A stretch of 64,000 nucleotides of DNA from Pseudomonas sp. GM21. Lineage in GTDB: Bacteria; Pseudomonadota; Gammaproteobacteria; Pseudomonadales; Pseudomonadaceae. The stretch's first letter is position 1. Every line of letters starts with the position of its first letter. The translations under genes and the position numbers were made by a program. Positions 60,341 to 64,000 of this stretch are shown here, piece after piece. The notes below the pieces were generated by a model. The model was not told the origin of the DNA. It saw nothing but the letters and a program-made list of their open reading frames with translations, and did no database searches. Location: assembly GCF_000282215.1 (NCBI RefSeq), contig NZ_AKJS01000080.1, positions 97,305 to 161,304 on the forward strand. The letters run 5' to 3'.

Positions 60341-62752
60341 ATGAAACGCGTCCTGACCGTACTTGCCTCGCTGGTCGTCGTGCTCGCCATCGGGGTCGGC
60401 GGCTACGTATACAGCAAGCAGCCGACGCGCCAGGGCCAGGTGGAGTTGCAGCGCCTGCAAGGTTCGGTGACGGTGCGCTATGACGAGCGCGGCGTACCGC
60501 ATATCCGCGCGGAAAACGAAGCGGACCTCTACCGCACCCTCGGCTATGTACAGGCCCAGGACCGCCTGTTCCAGATGGAGGCCATGCGGCGTCTGGCCCG
60601 TGGTGAACTGGCGGAAATCCTCGGCCCGAAACTGATCGACACCGACAAACTGTTCCGCAGCCTGCGCATCCGCGAACGTGCCGCGAGCTACGTGGCCGCG
60701 CTGGATCGGCAATCGCCGGCATGGAAGGGCCTGGAAGCCTATCTGGACGGCATCAATCAATATCAGGACACGCATGCGGCGCCCGCCGAGTTCGACGTGC
60801 TGGGCATCCACAAGCGCCCGTTCACGGCCGAAGACAGCATCAGCGTCGCCGGTTACATGGCGTACAGCTTTGCCGCAGCGTTTCGCACCGAACCCTTGCT
60901 GACGTTTGTGCGCGACCGATTGGGCGCCGACTACCTGAACATCTTCGAGCTCGACTGGCAGCCCAAAGGCGTGCTGGCCAAGGGGCCCTCCAAATCGGCA
61001 TCGGCGCTGTCCGCCGCTGACTGGAAGGACCTGAACGCCCTCGCCCGCCTGAGCGAACAGGCGCTGGCCGACAATGGCCTGCCACAGTTCGAGGGCAGCA
61101 ACGCCTGGGTGATTGCCGGCAACCGCACGAAAAGCGCCAAGCCACTGCTGGCAGGCGATCCGCATATTCGCTTTGCCGCGCCGGCAGTCTGGTACGAGGC
61201 GCAACTCTCGGCGCCGGGCTTTGAGCTCTACGGCCACCATCAGGCGTTGGTGCCGTTTGCATTTTTGGGCCACAACCAGGATTTCGGCTGGAGCCTGACC
61301 ATGTTCCAGAATGACGATCTGGACCTGATCGCCGAGAAGACCAACCCGGACAACCCCAATCAGGTCTGGTATCACGGTAACTGGGTGGACATGGTCAACA
61401 CCGAGCAGCAGATCGCCGTGAAGGGTCAGGAAGCGGTCAAGCTGACGCTGCGTCAATCGCCCCACGGCCCGATCATCAACGACGCACTCGGCACGGCGGC
61501 CGGCAAGACGCCGGTGGCCATGTGGTGGGCGTTCCTTGAAACACCGAACCCGATTCTCGAAGGCTTCTACCAGCTCAACCGCGCCGACACGCTGGCCAAG
61601 GCTCGCACCGCGGCCGCCAAGGTCCAGGCGCCGGGGTTGAACATTGTCTACGCCAACGCCAAGGGCGACATCGGCTGGTGGGCTTCGGCGCTGCTGCCTA
61701 AACGCGCGCCCGGGTCGAAGCCCGGTTTCATCCTCGACGGCAGCACCAATCAGGCGGACAAGGAAGGCTTCCACCCGTTCAGCGCCAACCCGCAGGAAGA
61801 AAACCCGGCACGCGGCTACATCGTCTCGGCCAACTTCCAGCCCCTGTCGCCGACCGGCATGGAAATTCCCGGCTACTACAACCTCGCCGATCGCGGTCAG
61901 CAGCTCAATCACCAGCTCAGCGACAAAAATGTGAAATGGGACATCGACGCCAGCAAGAAGCTGCAACTGGGCACCACCACTGCCTACGGTCCCCGTCTGT
62001 TGGCGCCATTGTTGCCGGTGCTGCGTGAAGTCGTGAGCGATCCCGCCGAACTCAAACAGGTGGAACAATTGGCGCAATGGAAAGGCGACTACCCGCTCGA
62101 CTCCACCAGCGCCACGCTGTTCAACCAGTTCCTGTTCAACCTGGCTGACGCAACGATGCACGATGAGCTGGGGAATGATTTCTTCGAGACCTTGCTCTCG
62201 ACCCGGGTGATCGACGCCGCACTGCCACGGTTGGCTGCCACGCCTGATTCACCGTGGTGGGACAATCGCAACACCCTCGACAAGGAAACCCGGGGCGATA
62301 CGGTCAAGGTGGCCTGGCAGGCAAGCATGGCCCACCTCAAGACCACCCTGGGTACGGATTCGGCGCAGTGGCAATGGGGAAAGGCGCATACCCTGACCCA
62401 TGGCCATCCACTGGGCATGCAAAAACCGCTGGATCGGGTCTTCAACGTCGGGCCGTTCGCCGCACCCGGTACGCATGAAGTGCCGAACAACCTCTCGGCC
62501 AAAATCGGTCCGGCGCCCTGGCCAGTGACCTACGGCCCGTCGACGCGGCGTCTGGTCGACTTTGCCGACCCGGCTCACAGCCTCACCATCAACCCGGTCG
62601 GTCAGAGCGGCGTACCGTTCGACAGTCACTACGATGACCAGGCCGAGGCGTATGTCGAAGGGGTTTACTTTGAGGCGCATTTCAACGACGAAGAAGTCAC
62701 GGCCAATACCCACAGCACGTTGAAGTTTTTGCCGGCGCGGGCTGCGCCCTAG
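60341..62752 (+). CDS. hacB: penicillin acylase family protein, HacB-like AHL acylase
   Basis: 803 residues from the ATG at 60341 with AAGGAG upstream. A membrane-type signal sequence (MKRVLTVLASLVVVLAIGVGG) starts it. It is an N-terminal-nucleophile hydrolase: alpha chain, spacer, then QFEGSNAWVIAGNRT, where Ser253 becomes the beta-chain N-terminus after self-cleavage. The alpha-chain start is VTVRYDERGVPHIRAENEADLYRTLGYVQAQDRLFQME. It should hydrolyse the amide bond of acyl-homoserine lactones and perhaps beta-lactams in the periplasm. The symbol is chosen because size and position match P. aeruginosa hacB; substrate range cannot be read from sequence. Confidence 0.85.
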   Translation: MKRVLTVLASLVVVLAIGVGGYVYSKQPTRQGQVELQRLQGSVTVRYDERGVPHIRAENEADLYRTLGYVQAQDRLFQMEAMRRLARGELAEILGPKLIDTDKLFRSLRIRERAASYVAALDRQSPAWKGLEAYLDGINQYQDTHAAPAEFDVLGIHKRPFTAEDSISVAGYMAYSFAAAFRTEPLLTFVRDRLGADYLNIFELDWQPKGVLAKGPSKSASALSAADWKDLNALARLSEQALADNGLPQFEGSNAWVIAGNRTKSAKPLLAGDPHIRFAAPAVWYEAQLSAPGFELYGHHQALVPFAFLGHNQDFGWSLTMFQNDDLDLIAEKTNPDNPNQVWYHGNWVDMVNTEQQIAVKGQEAVKLTLRQSPHGPIINDALGTAAGKTPVAMWWAFLETPNPILEGFYQLNRADTLAKARTAAAKVQAPGLNIVYANAKGDIGWWASALLPKRAPGSKPGFILDGSTNQADKEGFHPFSANPQEENPARGYIVSANFQPLSPTGMEIPGYYNLADRGQQLNHQLSDKNVKWDIDASKKLQLGTTTAYGPRLLAPLLPVLREVVSDPAELKQVEQLAQWKGDYPLDSTSATLFNQFLFNLADATMHDELGNDFFETLLSTRVIDAALPRLAATPDSPWWDNRNTLDKETRGDTVKVAWQASMAHLKTTLGTDSAQWQWGKAHTLTHGHPLGMQKPLDRVFNVGPFAAPGTHEVPNNLSAKIGPAPWPVTYGPSTRRLVDFADPAHSLTINPVGQSGVPFDSHYDDQAEAYVEGVYFEAHFNDEEVTANTHSTLKFLPARAAP

Positions 62753-62775
62753 ATCTTCGGCGACTGGACGACCGC

Positions 62776-62860
62776 TTTCGCGAGCAGGCTCGCTCCCACA
62801 TTGGATCGAGTCTGTCTGAGCAACTCGGTCATCTGTGGGAGCGAGCCTGCTCGCGAACGG
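62776..62860. repeat. REPIN between the acylase and GlxA-type genes
   Basis: TTTCGCGAGCAGGCTCGCTC plus CCACA (62776-62800) and its inverse TGTGGGAGCGAGCCTGCTCG plus CGAACGG (62834-62860), between convergent genes. Confidence 0.88.
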
Positions 62861-62864
62861 GCCT

Positions 62865-63830
62865 TCAAACCATTGCGGAAAAATTCCGCCTGAACTGCCA
62901 CGGCGTCACCCCCAGCCTGCGATTGAAAACACTGCGCATATGCTGGGCATCACGAAACCCACATTGATAAGCGACGGTCTTGAGCGGCGAATGCGTGCTC
63001 TCCAGCAGCACTCGCGCCGCGTCCACCCTCGCCCGCTCGACGAACTCCGCCGGGGTGATTTTTGCTTCCTTGGCAAACACCCGGGAAAAGTTGCGCGTGC
63101 TCATGTTGGCCGCATACGCCAGGTCAGCGAGGGTCAGGTCGCCGGTGAGGTTGGCCAACACATAGAGCTGAACCATCGCCACCACAGAAGTGGGTTCGGC
63201 GTGGGGCATGAGAAACGGGCTGAACTGAGATTGCCCGCCCGAACGCTGAGTGAACACCACCAGACGCTTGGCCACGTTTAGCGCAACGTCCGGCCCGTGG
63301 TCCCTGGCCAGTAAATACAACGACAAGTCGATCCCCGCGGTGACACCGGCCGAGGTATAGAGCTCGCCGTCCTGCACGTACAAGCGATCCGCCTCGACCC
63401 GGGTCGACGGACACATGTGTGTCAGCGCGGCAGCGTCGCCCCAGTGGGTCGTCACGGTTCGTCCATCCAGCAGTCCGGCCCGGGCGAGTATGAACGCGCC
63501 GTTGCAGATTGAGCCGAAGCGTTGCGCCCGGGCGCAGGCACCCCGCAGCCAGGCATCGAACGCGCCGCCAAAATCCATGAACGGCAACTGCGGCCCACCG
63601 GCCACCAGCAGCAAGTCATACGCCTCCAGCGCTTCACTGAAATGCGCGTGAGCATTGAGCGACAAACCGTTGGAACACGACATCACCCCGTGCCCGACGC
63701 CGATCACCTCCAACCGATAGTGGTCTTGCGGTTCGAGGAAGCGATTGGCTTCAGAAAACACATCCATGGGACCGGTGACGTCGAGGGACTGAACGCCGGA
63801 GAAGATCACGATGGCGATGGTTTTACTCAT
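62865..63830 (-). CDS. GlxA family (DJ-1/PfpI + AraC) transcriptional regulator
   Basis: 321 residues. Residues 1-180 form a DJ-1/PfpI-like domain (IVIFSGVQSLDVTGPMDVF, LLLVAGGPQ, SICNGAFILARAGLLDGR with the nucleophile-elbow Cys). Two helix-turn-helix motifs of an AraC domain follow (LTLADLAYAANMSTRNFSRVFAKEAKITPAEFVERAR and VAYQCGFRDAQHMRSVFNRRLGVTPWQFR). These proteins usually activate amine or arginine/carnitine catabolism genes; the target here is not in the window. Divergent gene, if any, lies past the right edge. Confidence 0.92.
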   Translation of the reverse strand: MSKTIAIVIFSGVQSLDVTGPMDVFSEANRFLEPQDHYRLEVIGVGHGVMSCSNGLSLNAHAHFSEALEAYDLLLVAGGPQLPFMDFGGAFDAWLRGACARAQRFGSICNGAFILARAGLLDGRTVTTHWGDAAALTHMCPSTRVEADRLYVQDGELYTSAGVTAGIDLSLYLLARDHGPDVALNVAKRLVVFTQRSGGQSQFSPFLMPHAEPTSVVAMVQLYVLANLTGDLTLADLAYAANMSTRNFSRVFAKEAKITPAEFVERARVDAARVLLESTHSPLKTVAYQCGFRDAQHMRSVFNRRLGVTPWQFRRNFSAMV

Positions 63831-63867
63831 TGCGAGAAACGCCCTCAGTTGTTAGCCAATACACGAC

Positions 63868-64000
63868 CTGTAGCAGCTGCCGAGCCTGCGAGGCTGCGTC
63901 CGGCTGCGCAGCAGTCGTGAAATCAGGCGCCTCGGTCTTGCAGGTAAACCGCGTGTTCAGGGTTTACGACTGCTGCGCAGCCGAACGCAGCCTCGCAGGC
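63868..64000. repeat. CTGTAGCAGCTGCCGAGC inverted repeat, cut by the right edge
   Basis: CTGTAGCAGCTGCCGAGCCT (63868-63887), GCGAGGCTGCGTCCGGCTGC, a middle with GCAGTCGTGAAATCAGGCG, and the inverse starting ACGACTGCTGCGCAGCCGAA. It continues beyond the window. The middle resembles the interior of the MITE-like element at 28579, which also reads GCAGTCGT / ACGACTGCTGCG and TGAAATCAGGCG on one strand. Confidence 0.82.

Noticed and set aside
60134..62161. 675-codon antisense frame over the acylase gene
   Set aside because: Shadow of the acylase; no start context and no motif.

Overview
The window is a GC-rich, densely packed bacterial chromosome segment. Gene content, gene order and the many REP/REPIN palindromes of the GTGGGAGCGAGCCTGCTCGCGA type place it in a Pseudomonas of the fluorescens group. 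The order largely follows a stretch of the P. aeruginosa core genome read from the M16 peptidase/rsmD region to the hacB-type acylase (recognised from memory, not computed). Gene functions below are read from motifs and family resemblance; no database search was run.

Layout. 1-5.6 kb: two paralogous pairs of M16 peptidases around rsmD. 5.7-12.2 kb: a YheT hydrolase, a mercaptopyruvate-type sulfurtransferase, a TetR regulator, and a divergent set of aldehyde dehydrogenase, Tat lipoprotein and GMC oxidoreductase. 12.3-16.4 kb: coaD, a ferredoxin, mutM, an HDOD protein and an RlmI-like methyltransferase. 16.4-20.1 kb: an accessory island with its own promoter, a 23-residue peptide gene, a SagB/ThcOx-type flavin dehydrogenase, an AurF-type diiron oxygenase and a Bcr/CflA-type exporter, all tightly coupled. 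This is the most novel-looking system in the window and resembles a RiPP-type operon with no YcaO, radical SAM or lanthipeptide enzyme. 20.3-28.5 kb: ilvD, a secreted HAD phosphatase, the cystine symporter tcyP, folA and a DUF2868/DUF3482 membrane-GTPase pair. 28.6-36.1 kb: a MITE-like insertion inside a REP palindrome, then a phosphonate (2-aminoethylphosphonate-type) uptake and oxidation operon with a LysR regulator. 36.1-38.9 kb: a cadA/cadR metal resistance pair with a textbook MerR-type 19-bp-spacer promoter. 39-49.3 kb: thyA, lgt, a TauE exporter, an NRDE protein, ptsP, rppH, a HAD-IB phosphatase, a DUF2269 protein, ilvA and rpiA. 49.4-55.1 kb: two SdiA-regulated-domain proteins, a FAH-family hydrolase, D-2-hydroxyglutarate dehydrogenase and divergent serA. 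55.2-63.8 kb: a DUF4399 protein, a solute-binding protein that has lost one lobe, a DUF523 protein, a 2OG-Fe(II) oxygenase, a DUF2059 protein, a lipase-like hydrolase, a thioredoxin-like DUF6436 protein, a HacB-like N-acyl-homoserine lactone/penicillin acylase, and a GlxA-type AraC regulator.

How genes work together. SerA can form D-2-hydroxyglutarate as a by-product and the divergent dehydrogenase oxidises it. The Tat lipoprotein probably accompanies the GMC dehydrogenase to the periplasm or inner membrane. CadR controls CadA. The ABC importer feeds the FAD oxidase and the HD-domain oxygenase. Intergenic space is filled mostly by three families of palindromic repeats. Four copies of a 103-111 bp GATCGTTCCCACGC element sit tight against coding genes; one has displaced the expected U-tract of the ilvD terminator and one lies inside the phosphonate operon. 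No tRNA, rRNA, CRISPR array, full insertion sequence or prophage was seen.
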